Assembly: GCF_900100165.1 (NCBI RefSeq)
Contig: NZ_FNEO01000001.1
Coordinates: 1,550,001-1,614,000 of the forward strand
Direction: 5' to 3'
Length of the DNA: 64,000 nt
Source: Flavobacterium glycines
GTDB lineage: Bacteria > Bacteroidota > Bacteroidia > Flavobacteriales > Flavobacteriaceae
Positions 25,962 to 35,766 of this stretch are shown here, one piece after another (within the stretch, counting starts at the first letter, position 1; each line of letters starts with the position of its first letter). Made by a program: the position numbers and the translations under genes. Under the pieces are notes generated by a model that saw only the letters and a list, made by a program, of their open reading frames with translations, searched no databases and was not told where the DNA came from.

Positions 25962-27569
25962 ATGAGAAAAATACTTGTAATACTTTTTTGTTTTCCTTTT
26001 TTCAGTTTTTATTCATTTGGCCAGATGTATAAGAAATGGGGTGATCAAGGTAATGGAACTTATGTAAATCCTGTTCTTCCTGCTGATTTTAGTGATTTGG
26101 ATGTAATTCGTGTCGGGAACGATTATTATGCAATCTCTTCTACTATGCAGTTTTCTCCAGGTATGGTTGTTTTACATTCGGTGGATTTAGTGAACTGGGA
26201 AATTATCAGTCATGTGGTAGATGATCTCACTAAAATTAGTCCGGAACTCAATTGGGATAAAATGAATCGTTATGGTAGAGGCGTTTGGGCAGGTTCAATT
26301 CGTTACTATAAAAATAAGTTCTGGGTTTATTTTGGAACGCCAGACGAGGGTTTCTTTATGAGTTCTGCCACTAATCCGGCTGGTCCATGGGAACCACTCC
26401 ATCAATTATGGAATGTGTCGGGATGGGATGATTGTTGTTCCTTTTATGATGACGATGGACAGTTTTATTTTATTGCGACCAATTTTGCATTGGATCCCAA
26501 AAATAACAAACAATACAACATACATCTATTTAAGATGACAGCCGATGGAAAGCAATTGATAATGGAATCGGATAAAATCATTTATCAGTCAAAAGGAAGT
26601 GAGGCGAATAAATTGTATAAAATTAATGGTTACTACTATCATTATTTCAGCGAAGTAAATGAATTGGGGCAACGACACATTATGATGGGGCGTTCTAAAA
26701 ATATAGATGGGCCTTATGAAATTAAACAAATCAATAAGGTTGATAGACATAAAGACAGAGAACCTAATCAGGGAGGATTAATACAAGTAAATGATACTAG
26801 TTGGTGTTTTTTAACGCATCATGGAAGAGGCGATTGGGAAGGAAGACCCGCCAGTCTTTTGCCTGTAACTTGGGTAAATGATTGGCCTATAATTGGGAAA
26901 GTGGGTAGTGATGGAATTGGAGAAATGGTTTGGTCAGGAAAAAAGCCAATTTCGAAAAAAACAAAAGCTTTTATTCAAACCAGTGACCAATTTCAATCGG
27001 AAAAACTCAATCAGCAATGGGAATGGAATTATCAGCCAAGAAATGATAAATGGTCGCTCACAGCACGTAAAGGATTTTTACGATTACATGCTTTTAAGCC
27101 AATAGCATCTGAAAAAAAGGGAAAAATTATTTTAAGAGCAGGAAATACGCTTACACAGCGGAGTATGCGAACCAGTAAAAATGTTGTTACTGTAAAAATC
27201 AACATACAAAATATGGAGAATGGTCAATATGCAGGTTTGACTCATTTATCAACAGAAAACAATAGTCTTTTTGGAATAAAACAAGAAGAAGGTATTCGAA
27301 AATTAGTTTATACTTTTAACGATGTTGAGACTGTTGGTGAAAGAATTTTAAATCATGACATTTGGTTGCAATCACAATGGGGTATTGATGGTGTGAATAC
27401 TTATTCTTATAGCCTCGACGGTAAGACATTTATTTCTTTTGGAAATAAATCGCAAATGACATGGGGAAGTTATCGAGGTGACCGCATAGGTATTTTTAAT
27501 TTTAATACAGATGAGGATAAAGGATACATTGATTGTGATTTTTTTAATTATACCTATTCTAAGAAATAA
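25962..27569 (+). CDS. GH43-family glycosidase with C-terminal beta-sandwich
   Basis: 535 residues: a signal peptide (FPFFSFYSFGQ), a GH43 five-bladed propeller (about 25-330) with the acids in ADFSDLDVIR, WDDCCSFYDDDG and GSEANKLYK, and a C-terminal beta-sandwich (about 345-535) of the type seen in xylosidase-like GH43s. This layout is common to beta-xylosidases and arabinofuranosidases of the subfamily 10-12 area. A 130-nt AT-rich gap separates it from NagX, so it may start a new transcript. With a PI-PLC-like gene, GH115 and GH29 behind it, side-chain removal from a complex plant glycan is the likely job. Substrate unknown. Confidence 0.85.
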   Translation: MRKILVILFCFPFFSFYSFGQMYKKWGDQGNGTYVNPVLPADFSDLDVIRVGNDYYAISSTMQFSPGMVVLHSVDLVNWEIISHVVDDLTKISPELNWDKMNRYGRGVWAGSIRYYKNKFWVYFGTPDEGFFMSSATNPAGPWEPLHQLWNVSGWDDCCSFYDDDGQFYFIATNFALDPKNNKQYNIHLFKMTADGKQLIMESDKIIYQSKGSEANKLYKINGYYYHYFSEVNELGQRHIMMGRSKNIDGPYEIKQINKVDRHKDREPNQGGLIQVNDTSWCFLTHHGRGDWEGRPASLLPVTWVNDWPIIGKVGSDGIGEMVWSGKKPISKKTKAFIQTSDQFQSEKLNQQWEWNYQPRNDKWSLTARKGFLRLHAFKPIASEKKGKIILRAGNTLTQRSMRTSKNVVTVKINIQNMENGQYAGLTHLSTENNSLFGIKQEEGIRKLVYTFNDVETVGERILNHDIWLQSQWGIDGVNTYSYSLDGKTFISFGNKSQMTWGSYRGDRIGIFNFNTDEDKGYIDCDFFNYTYSKK

Positions 27570-27656
27570 TTTCAGTATAAATGACTTTTGAAGATTGGTT
27601 TGATTTAGGAAAAAATAGAATGTTAAGTTTTTAGTTTTAATCTCTTTTTATTGAAT

Positions 27657-28727
27657 ATGATTTTGAAAAATAAAACCTTATTGTTGCTTTCGCTGTCATT
27701 GTTTTTATTGCTTTCTTTTAAAAAAGAAAAGCTAGTAAAAATGAATGAAATTCAGGTAATAGGCAGCCATAATTCATATAAAATTGCTATCGAAGCCCCG
27801 CTGTGGAATTATTTGTTTCAGCGGGATTCGGTACTTGCAAAATCAGTTCAATACGGTCATATTGCTATTGAAAAGCAGTTGGATTTGGGACTTCGCAATT
27901 TAGAATACGATGTATTGTTTGATCCTAAAGGAGGTTATTATTCGAATCCGCAAGGCTTGGCAATTGTAAAATCATTAGGGGCAACACCATTAGAATATGA
28001 CGCAGCAAATAAGCTGGCGCAGCCGGGATTAAAAATGTTTCATATTCAGGATATTGATTTCAGAAGCCATTATTTGCTTTTTAAAGAAGGATTGCAAGCC
28101 TTGAAAAAATGGTCGGATAAAAATCCAAATCATACGCCGATTTTTATTTTGATCAATGCTAAAGATGATAATAACAGAAATTTACGTGCGCCTTTGCCTT
28201 TTACCAAATCGGCATTAGACAGTATTGATATCGAAATTCGTTCGGTTTTTAACGATTCAAAATTGATTACTCCTGATTTGGTTCGGGGAAATTTTGAAAC
28301 TTTGGAAGAAGCTGTTTTGAAAAAAGGCTGGCCTGATCTAAAAGCCGTAAAAGGTAGATTTCTTTTTGTTTTGGATGAAAATCAAACTAAAATTAATCGC
28401 TATCTTGAAGGACATTCGAGTTTGAAAAACCGAGTGTTGTTTGTAAACAGTAAAGAGGGAAATCCTGAGGCGGCTTTTAGAGTAATCAACGACCCGATTA
28501 AAAATTTTGATTATATCAAAGAATTAGTAGCCAAAGGATATATGGTTCGCACCCGTGCCGATGACGGAACAACAGAAGCCAGAGCGAATGATTATACTAA
28601 ATTTGAAAAAGCAAAAGCTTCGGGAGCACAGGTCATTTCAACCGATTATTATATTCCGTCCACGCTTTTTAAATCATCTTATAAGGTGAGTTTTGATAAT
28701 AACCGTTTCGAAAGAATTAAAAAATAA
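27657..28727 (+). CDS. PI-PLC-like phosphodiesterase (Ca2+-dependent PI-PLC C1 family)
   Basis: 356 residues starting at the ATG at 27657 (a TTG at 27651 is less likely), with an N-terminal hydrophobic export segment and no lipobox. TIM-barrel phosphodiesterase motifs: GSHNSYK with catalytic His38, IEKQLDLGLRNLEYDVLFDP, and MFHIQDIDF with His129, then HTPIFILINAKDD. The family cleaves the phosphodiester between inositol phosphate and lipid. Finding it inside a SusCD locus is unusual and links the glycan to phosphoinositol, consistent with MIOX across the divergent promoter region. GPI anchors and inositol-phosphoceramide glycolipids are the natural candidates. Its stop is 4 nt before the GH115 start. 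Family call fairly sure; substrate is inference. Confidence 0.82.
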   Translation: MILKNKTLLLLSLSLFLLLSFKKEKLVKMNEIQVIGSHNSYKIAIEAPLWNYLFQRDSVLAKSVQYGHIAIEKQLDLGLRNLEYDVLFDPKGGYYSNPQGLAIVKSLGATPLEYDAANKLAQPGLKMFHIQDIDFRSHYLLFKEGLQALKKWSDKNPNHTPIFILINAKDDNNRNLRAPLPFTKSALDSIDIEIRSVFNDSKLITPDLVRGNFETLEEAVLKKGWPDLKAVKGRFLFVLDENQTKINRYLEGHSSLKNRVLFVNSKEGNPEAAFRVINDPIKNFDYIKELVAKGYMVRTRADDGTTEARANDYTKFEKAKASGAQVISTDYYIPSTLFKSSYKVSFDNNRFERIKK

Positions 28728-28731
28728 AATC

Positions 28732-31710
28732 ATGTTCAAAAATAAGTTTAATAGTGTTATAATAGTTTTTATTGTTCTTTTTGCCAATGCAATAAAGGCA
28801 CAAAACAATGATTTTACAATTGTTTCGGGAAATCAAAAAGTGGGAATTTTAGTTGAAGAAAAAGAACCAAAAGTGGTTCACATTGCCGCTAAAATTTTGG
28901 CTGATGATATTTTTTCGATTACTAATCAGCGATTGAATCCCGATAGCTATCGGGATGCTAAAAACAGTTCAGGAACAGTCATTATGGCCGGGACTATTGG
29001 ACAAAGCAAATGGATTGATAATTTGGTTTCGAAACAAAAAATTACCATTGCTGATGTAAAAGGAAAATGGGAAACGTATAAAATTCAGCTTGTTGAAAAT
29101 CCAACAGCAACCATCAAAAAAGCATTGGTAATTGTAGGTTCTGACAGAAGAGCTACGGCTTATGGATTATTAGAGATTTCCAGAATGATAGGAGTTTCTC
29201 CATGGGAATGGTGGGCTGATGTTACGCCGGATAAAAAAGACAATCTGGTTTTAAATATTCAAACAAAAACCTTTGGTTCGCCATCAATAAAATACAGAGG
29301 GATTTTTCTAAACGATGAAGACTGGGGATTACAGCCTTGGGCTGCCAAAACATTCGAACCGGAAACGGGAGATATCGGACCTAAAACCTATGCGAAAGTT
29401 TTTGAATTGCTGTTGCGTTTGAGAGCCAATACCATTTGGCCGGCGATGCACAAAAGCACCAAAGCTTTTTATTCTTTTCCTAAAAACAAAGAAGTTGCTG
29501 ATGATTATGCCATTGTGGTAGGGACTTCGCACGCCGAGCCGATGTTGAGTAACATTAATGCCGAGTGGAATCACAATACTATGGGGGAATATCGCTATGA
29601 TACGAATTCGGCAACGATAAAAGATTTTTTCAGAAAAAGAGCAAAGGAAACAGCTCCTTTCGAAAATATTTACACCGTAGGAATGCGTGGCGAGCATGAT
29701 TCGCCAATGATTGTGGGGGAAGATGATTCGGATTCTCAGGTAAAATTATTGGAGCAGGTAATTACCGACCAAAGAGCGATTTTGAAAAAAGCAACCGGAA
29801 AAGAACCCAACAAAATTCCGCAGGCATTTATTCCTTACAAAGAGGTTTTGGATTATTACCAAAAAGGTTTGAAACTGCCGGATGATGTACAGCTGGTTTG
29901 GACTGATGATAATTATGGATACATCCGTCAGTTGAGTAATCTAAAAGAGCAAACGCGTTCCGGAGGCGCAGGAATTTATTACCATACTTCCTATTGGGGG
30001 CGTCCTCATGATTATTTGTGGCTGAATTCGACAAATCCGGTTTTGATGTGGGAAGAAATGGCAAAAGCTTACGAATTTCAATCTCGTGATTTGTGGATTT
30101 TGAATTGTGGGGACATCAAACCTCATGAATACAATATCGAATTATTTCTGGATATGGCCTGGGATATGAGTCCTTTTACTCAAAGTCAAAGCGTAAAAAA
30201 ACACATGCAAAACTGGGCTTCGAGAGAATTTGGAACACAAAATGCTACTTCGATAACTGATTTATTTTTTGATTATTATCATTTGGCTTTTCAGCGTCGT
30301 CCTGAGTTTATGGCCTGGAATCAGGTAGAACCGGAAACTAAATCAGGAGCAACAGCACTGACGCAAATTCATTATGGAGATGAGGTTTCGAAAAGAATTG
30401 ACGCTTACCAAAAATTAATGGATGCGACTGAAAAAATAAAAACGGCTATTCCGGCGAATCGTCAAAATGCTTTTTATGAATTAGTTGAATATCCGGTTAT
30501 TGGTGCAGCCAGTTTAAATCACAAATGGTTGTATTCATATAAAAATAAATTTGTTGCCGAACAGGGAAGGGGAAGCGCAGCATTTTTTGCAAAAAAATCA
30601 GCAGAAGCTTTTGAGCGAATTCAAAAAGAAACTCATTATTTTAATAATGAATTGGCCGGTGGAAAATGGAAAAATATCATGAGCATGGCACCGCGACACT
30701 TGCCTGTTTTTGACCAGACAACATCGACAAATGCGGTTACAGGAACAAAAGCCGAATTGAAACTGGCTCTGGAAAGTTATGAAATGGAAGTCAATCATAA
30801 AACTGAGAATTCCTATGCCGATGTGTTGCCGGTTTTTAATGCTTATGTAAAGAATCAGTATTATATTGATGTTTTTATGAAAGGAACCGGAACGGTAAAT
30901 TGGCAGGCAAAACCGAAGGCGGATTGGATAAAAATTTCGCAACAACAGGGAACTTTAGATAATAATAAAAACAGTCAGCAACGCATTTGGGTAAGTATCG
31001 ACTGGGATAAAGTGCCGCAAGGAGAAAACAAAAAAGAAGCTCCTCTAGGACACGATTACCAATTGATTCCGCCAAGTTATAAAGTGAATTCGGCAATAGA
31101 TTTTGTCAGTAAAGACACTTTGATTACGATAGGAGTGACTGCTTTTAATCCTAAATTTTCTGAATTGGAAAACTATAAAGGTTTTATTGAAGACAAAGGA
31201 TACGTTTCTATCAATGCTGCAAATTATTCGAATAAAAAAGATGGTACAGCTGCCAAATGGGAAGCTTTTGAAGGTGTTGGTTATGCCGGAAAAGTGAGTG
31301 TGGCTTTGCCAAGAACTGCTAATTCTGAGTTGGATTTGAAAGCGATTAAAGCCAATAGCCCAGTTATGGAATATGATTTTTACAGTTTTAATTTTGGCAA
31401 AGTCAATGTAAAAGTACAGGCGATTCCAACACATGCTTTTTACGAAGGAAAAGGAGTGCGATGTGCTGTAGCCATTGATGATGCCGATCCGGTTATTTTG
31501 AATTTTCAAACTTTTGGTCGAAGTGACGAATGGTTGCAAAATGTATTAAAAAATGCGGCTGTAAAATCGGCGGAACAAATTGTCAATAAGGCCGGAAAAC
31601 ACACTTTGAAAGTTTGGATGGTTGATCCGGGAGTAATGATTGATCAAATTTTAATTGATTTGGGAGGATGGAAAAATTCTTATGCTTTTCCACCGGAAAC
31701 GAAGATGTAA
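28732..31710 (+). CDS. GH115 alpha-glucuronidase
   Basis: 992 residues from the ATG at 28732, which lies 4 nt after the PI-PLC-like stop; the frame opens at 28693 inside that gene. A Sec signal ends at IKAQ. GH115 marks: KYRGIFLNDEDWGLQPW, GVGTSHAEPML-like GTSHAEPMLSN, GMRGEHDSPM, LVWTDDNYGYIRQL, GIYYHTSYWGRPHDYLW and the C-terminal GH115_C domain (GYVSINAANY). Known members remove alpha-1,2-linked GlcA or 4-O-Me-GlcA from xylan and GlcA from arabinogalactans. No xylanase is nearby, so xylan is unlikely. The GlcA linked to inositol in GIPCs, or GlcA on arabinogalactan protein, fits the neighbours better. Released glucuronate can use UxaC (43633) and the SDR (912). Confidence 0.94.
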   Translation: MFKNKFNSVIIVFIVLFANAIKAQNNDFTIVSGNQKVGILVEEKEPKVVHIAAKILADDIFSITNQRLNPDSYRDAKNSSGTVIMAGTIGQSKWIDNLVSKQKITIADVKGKWETYKIQLVENPTATIKKALVIVGSDRRATAYGLLEISRMIGVSPWEWWADVTPDKKDNLVLNIQTKTFGSPSIKYRGIFLNDEDWGLQPWAAKTFEPETGDIGPKTYAKVFELLLRLRANTIWPAMHKSTKAFYSFPKNKEVADDYAIVVGTSHAEPMLSNINAEWNHNTMGEYRYDTNSATIKDFFRKRAKETAPFENIYTVGMRGEHDSPMIVGEDDSDSQVKLLEQVITDQRAILKKATGKEPNKIPQAFIPYKEVLDYYQKGLKLPDDVQLVWTDDNYGYIRQLSNLKEQTRSGGAGIYYHTSYWGRPHDYLWLNSTNPVLMWEEMAKAYEFQSRDLWILNCGDIKPHEYNIELFLDMAWDMSPFTQSQSVKKHMQNWASREFGTQNATSITDLFFDYYHLAFQRRPEFMAWNQVEPETKSGATALTQIHYGDEVSKRIDAYQKLMDATEKIKTAIPANRQNAFYELVEYPVIGAASLNHKWLYSYKNKFVAEQGRGSAAFFAKKSAEAFERIQKETHYFNNELAGGKWKNIMSMAPRHLPVFDQTTSTNAVTGTKAELKLALESYEMEVNHKTENSYADVLPVFNAYVKNQYYIDVFMKGTGTVNWQAKPKADWIKISQQQGTLDNNKNSQQRIWVSIDWDKVPQGENKKEAPLGHDYQLIPPSYKVNSAIDFVSKDTLITIGVTAFNPKFSELENYKGFIEDKGYVSINAANYSNKKDGTAAKWEAFEGVGYAGKVSVALPRTANSELDLKAIKANSPVMEYDFYSFNFGKVNVKVQAIPTHAFYEGKGVRCAVAIDDADPVILNFQTFGRSDEWLQNVLKNAAVKSAEQIVNKAGKHTLKVWMVDPGVMIDQILIDLGGWKNSYAFPPETKM

Positions 31711-31742
31711 ATTTTAAAGTACTAAATAGAATAGTATAATTG

Positions 31743-33821
31743 ATGAAAAATAAGATGTTTTATAGAGTATATATTCTTTTATTTTTGATTTTTTCGACCG
31801 GAAATCAGTTAAAAGCACAGCAAGCTTTCGGTCCGGTTCCCAGTGAAAATCAGATGAGATGGCAGGAAATGGAATATTATGCCTTTGTGCATCTTTCTGT
31901 GAATACGTATACCGATATGGCCTGGGGATTTGGAAATGAAGACCCCAAAATTTTTAATCCAACAAATTTAGATTGCAGGCAATGGGCCAGAATTGCTAAG
32001 GAAGCAGGAATGAAAGGAATCATTCTTACGGCAAAACACCATAGCGGATTTTGTCTTTGGCCATCAAAATACACGGAATATTCGGTTAAAAATTCGCCAT
32101 GGAAAAATGGCAAAGGAGATATTGTTCGCGAAATGGCTGACGCCTGTAAAGAATATGGTTTGAAATTAGGAATCTATTTGTCTCCTTGGGACAGAAATCA
32201 TCTCGATTATGGAAAACCGGAATACATCACTTACTTTAGAAATCAATTAAAAGAGCTGTTAACCAATTATGGTGAAATTTTTGAAGTTTGGTTTGATGGC
32301 GCTAATGGAGGTGACGGCTATTACGGAGGTGCCAATGAAACCCGTAGAATCAACCGTGAGACTTATTACGACTGGGCCAATACGTATAAATTAGTGCGTG
32401 AATTGCAGCCTAAAATTGTCATTTGGAATGATAATGGTGACAGAGCCGATTTGCGTTGGGTAGGAACTGAAGCAGGTTATGTGGGTAAAACCAATTGGAG
32501 TTTGCTAAACGCAACAGGAAAAGTTACCGAAAACATGCTAAGTCATGGAGTAGAAGATGGAAACAGCTGGGTTCCCGGAGAGGTGAATACTTCAATAAGA
32601 CCGGAATGGTTTTATCACAAAAGAGAAGATTCAAAGGTAAAAACGCTACCTGATTTAATGACGATTTATTACAATTCTATAGGACGCAACGGGACTTTGC
32701 TGCTTAATTTCCCTATTATGCCTAACGGTTTGATTCATCAAAAGGATGAAAAAGCAGTTTTGGATTTTGCGCAGGAAGTAAAGAAAGTTTTTGCTGTAAA
32801 TCTAACTGAAAAAGCTACGGCTGAAGCTTCTGGCATTCTTGAAAATAATGCTAATTTTGGTGCAGACAAATCAATTGATAGGGATACTGAAACCTATTGG
32901 ACTACGGATGATCAGGCAAAATCAGCTTCATTAATTATTTCTTTCGATAAGCCAACGGCGTTTAATCGTTTTCTAGTACAGGAATATATTAAATTAGGTC
33001 AAAGAGTGAAATCATTTAAGCTTGAAGCTAATATTAATGGGGAATGGAAGGAGTTGGCAACGGAAACAACTATTGGTTACAAACGAATTCTGTGCTTTCC
33101 AACGGTAGAGGCAACAAAGCTTCGTTTTACAATTTTAGATACTAAAAAAGGAGCTTTAATTTCGAATATCGGAATTTATAATGCGCCACAAATTTTAACC
33201 GCTCCGCAAATAATTCGCAAGCAATCGGGGGCAGTTGCTATTATTCTTTCTGATGCCGAATCTGAAATTTATTATACTTTAGATGGAAGTACGCCAACTT
33301 TTAAATCTAAGAAATATACCAATGAAGTTGCTACATCCGGTTCAAAAGTCGAAGTCAAAGCAATTGCCTATAATCCAATTACAGCGAAAAGCAGTGCTGT
33401 TGCTGAAGAGAAATTTGATATTGCCAGAAAGAATTGGAAAATCCTTAGCAGTAATGATGCGAAAGCTTATGAAATAATTGATGGTGATTTCGGATCTGTT
33501 TGGTATCAGGATAAAAATACATCAGCAGATGTAGTGATAGATTTGGGTAAAATCGAAAATTTGGTTGGTTTCAGGTATTTGCCGGATCAAAATTTACGTT
33601 CAAAAGGAATTGTTACTAAGTATCAATTTTATGTTTCTTTGGATAATAAAAAATGGGAATTAGTTAATGAAGGTGAGTTTTCAAATATCAATAATAATCC
33701 TCTGTGGCAGAATAAAATTTTTAAATTAGCCAAAGCACGTTATATAAAATTTACAGCTTTAGAAAATACTAAAGGAGATAATGTAGCCGGTTTTGCGGAA
33801 ATTGATGTGATGACAAAATAA
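31743..33821 (+). CDS. GH29 alpha-L-fucosidase with C-terminal binding domains
   Basis: 692 residues from the ATG at 31743. Signal peptide, then GH29 catalytic barrel (about 25-350) with the conserved ILTAKHHSGFCLWPSKYTEYSV and the nucleophile motif EVWFDGANG (Asp185). After it come an F5/8 type C (CBM32-like) domain (about 365-475), a short chitobiase-type C-terminal segment (IYYTLDGSTPTFKS, about 505-560) and a second F5/8-like domain (about 565-692). The tail points to a glycan-binding, surface-acting enzyme. Fucose occurs on plant arabinogalactan, xyloglucan, RG-II and complex N-glycans. It starts 32 nt after GH115 and probably shares its transcript. Confidence 0.92.
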   Translation: MKNKMFYRVYILLFLIFSTGNQLKAQQAFGPVPSENQMRWQEMEYYAFVHLSVNTYTDMAWGFGNEDPKIFNPTNLDCRQWARIAKEAGMKGIILTAKHHSGFCLWPSKYTEYSVKNSPWKNGKGDIVREMADACKEYGLKLGIYLSPWDRNHLDYGKPEYITYFRNQLKELLTNYGEIFEVWFDGANGGDGYYGGANETRRINRETYYDWANTYKLVRELQPKIVIWNDNGDRADLRWVGTEAGYVGKTNWSLLNATGKVTENMLSHGVEDGNSWVPGEVNTSIRPEWFYHKREDSKVKTLPDLMTIYYNSIGRNGTLLLNFPIMPNGLIHQKDEKAVLDFAQEVKKVFAVNLTEKATAEASGILENNANFGADKSIDRDTETYWTTDDQAKSASLIISFDKPTAFNRFLVQEYIKLGQRVKSFKLEANINGEWKELATETTIGYKRILCFPTVEATKLRFTILDTKKGALISNIGIYNAPQILTAPQIIRKQSGAVAIILSDAESEIYYTLDGSTPTFKSKKYTNEVATSGSKVEVKAIAYNPITAKSSAVAEEKFDIARKNWKILSSNDAKAYEIIDGDFGSVWYQDKNTSADVVIDLGKIENLVGFRYLPDQNLRSKGIVTKYQFYVSLDNKKWELVNEGEFSNINNNPLWQNKIFKLAKARYIKFTALENTKGDNVAGFAEIDVMTK

Positions 33822-33905
33822 TTTATAAAAGAATTTACTATCTTTTCAAAAGTAAGAGTTGCATTTGGAAATCAAATTTTAAATTTTGAAAAGTCAATTA
33901 AATAA

Positions 33906-35744
33906 ATGAAGCTGGATTTTAGAAAATTACTATCGTTATTTCTTGTTGTTTTTACTGTTGTTTCCTGTACATCGGTTAGGAATTTCACGCCTAAAAACGA
34001 GCAAATCGCATTCTTATCTGATGTTCATTTGTTGGATATTTATGGCGAATTTTCAGATTCTGATTATAAGGGAATCCTGAATCCTTATGACGGGAAATAT
34101 ACTTTAGCCCGAACCATGAAATCCCAACTGCAATCCACAAGATTTTTTAACGAAAATTATTTTGCTTTTCTTGCCGCTCTGGATGATGTGGTGAAACGAA
34201 ATATAAAAACAGTCGTTTTGCCCGGAGATTTTAGTGATGACGGTCAGCCAATCAATATTCGAGGATTGAAAAATATTTTGAATGATTATTCTAAAAAATA
34301 TGGTATTCATTTTATAATTACCACAGGAAATCACGATGTTGCCAAACCCTTTTTGACTGATTCCGGTAAAACAGATTTTTTAGGTATTGGAGGACGAAAT
34401 CAGGTAATAATGAGCAAAGCAGGAATGTATGTTCCTAAAAAATCGGATGAACTTCCTGCGGTGATTACAAAAGATGTCGGAACAATGGGCTATGCCGAAG
34501 TTTTAGATGAACTGGGCGATTTTGGCTTTTTTCCAAAGAAAACTGATTTGTATTGGGAAACGCCTTTTACAAATTATAATTCCGATACTTATAGTTTTGA
34601 AAAAGCTTTAGAACAATCTACTCTCGAAAAAAGAACGTATGCGATTCCGCCTTATAATAATCAGATTCCGGATTTGAGTTATTTGACAGAAGCTCAAAAA
34701 GACGTTTGGTTTCTGGCTATTGATGGTAATGTATATGTGCCAAAAGAAGCAGCAAAAGCGCATCCTGAAAATCCATCCAATTACAATAGTGCTAATATTG
34801 GTTACAATCAGGTTTTGACTCATAAAAAACATTTGATTGCCTGGGTTGCTAAAGTGGTTCAGGAGGCAAAAAAGAGAGGAAAAACGCTAATTGCTTTTAG
34901 TCATTATCCCATGGTGGAATTTAATGATGGTGCTTCGCCGATGATGAAAAAGTTGTTTGGAGAAGATAAAATGCAATTGCATCGAGTGCCGAGTGAAGAA
35001 GTGGCACGGATTTTTGCAGATGCAGGAGTGCAGCTTCATTTTGCGGGACACATGCACATTAACGACACGGGAATTAGAAAATATAAAAACGGTAAAGGTT
35101 TAGTAAATATTCAGATTCCGTCATTGGCGGCTTATATTCCGGGGTATAAAATCCTGACGATTCATAATAAAAACAAGATGCAGATAAGTACCGTGACTAT
35201 TGATTCGGTGCCGGGGTTTAAAACACTTTTTCCTTTGTACGAACAGGAATACGCTTATTTGAAAAGCATTGGCGATCCTGATATTTGGGATAAAGGTATT
35301 TTAGAATCTAAAAATTATCATGAATTCACCAATTTGCACCTGAAGGAATTAGTCAGAACCCGATTTCTTAAAAAGGATTGGCCGGAGGAATTGAAAGATT
35401 TTATGCTCAAAGCAACTGTGAAGGATTTGTTTGCTTTCGCCAATGTTTCTCATTTGAATCAGGAAAAATTTAAAAATGAAAATTGGACGGGTTTTGATAT
35501 GATTTTTGATTTTTACCGCTTGTATTCAGCCGATGAACTGGCGTTAAAGGATATTGGAAAAGACAGAATTCATCAATATAAAATCATTATTGATTCCTGC
35601 ATAGCACATTATAAACAAAATACAGAGCCAACTACAACCGAAACTTCATTTTATGAGTTTTGTTCCATCTTTAAAAGTTTTCTAAATGGAGCGCCATCAG
35701 ATAATTTTATCCTAAATTTGAGGAGGAATACCATTACTAATTAA
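33906..35744 (+). CDS. Calcineurin-like metallophosphoesterase lipoprotein
   Basis: 612 residues with a lipobox (TVVSCTS). The full metallophosphoesterase motif set is present: FLSDVHL, PGDFSDDG, TGNHD, FSHYPMVEF and FAGHMHIND, all within the first 390 residues, then an unassigned helical C-terminal part. These enzymes cleave phosphomonoesters or diesters with two metals; acid sphingomyelinases belong to the same superfamily. Being exported and placed in the same locus as the PI-PLC-like enzyme, it is a good candidate to dephosphorylate inositol phosphate before uptake, or to cut the phospho-lipid link itself. Substrate unproven. It lies between GH29 (84-nt gap) and the HTCS gene (22-nt gap). 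Confidence 0.85.
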   Translation: MKLDFRKLLSLFLVVFTVVSCTSVRNFTPKNEQIAFLSDVHLLDIYGEFSDSDYKGILNPYDGKYTLARTMKSQLQSTRFFNENYFAFLAALDDVVKRNIKTVVLPGDFSDDGQPINIRGLKNILNDYSKKYGIHFIITTGNHDVAKPFLTDSGKTDFLGIGGRNQVIMSKAGMYVPKKSDELPAVITKDVGTMGYAEVLDELGDFGFFPKKTDLYWETPFTNYNSDTYSFEKALEQSTLEKRTYAIPPYNNQIPDLSYLTEAQKDVWFLAIDGNVYVPKEAAKAHPENPSNYNSANIGYNQVLTHKKHLIAWVAKVVQEAKKRGKTLIAFSHYPMVEFNDGASPMMKKLFGEDKMQLHRVPSEEVARIFADAGVQLHFAGHMHINDTGIRKYKNGKGLVNIQIPSLAAYIPGYKILTIHNKNKMQISTVTIDSVPGFKTLFPLYEQEYAYLKSIGDPDIWDKGILESKNYHEFTNLHLKELVRTRFLKKDWPEELKDFMLKATVKDLFAFANVSHLNQEKFKNENWTGFDMIFDFYRLYSADELALKDIGKDRIHQYKIIIDSCIAHYKQNTEPTTTETSFYEFCSIFKSFLNGAPSDNFILNLRRNTITN

Positions 35745-35766
35745 TCCTGCCATAAACCATTTTTTT

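Noticed and set aside
28732..31710. Xylan utilization, based on GH115 and GH43
   Set aside because: No GH10, GH11, GH30 or GH67 enzyme is seen in the window; the neighbours are mannosidases, GH89 and PI-PLC-like.
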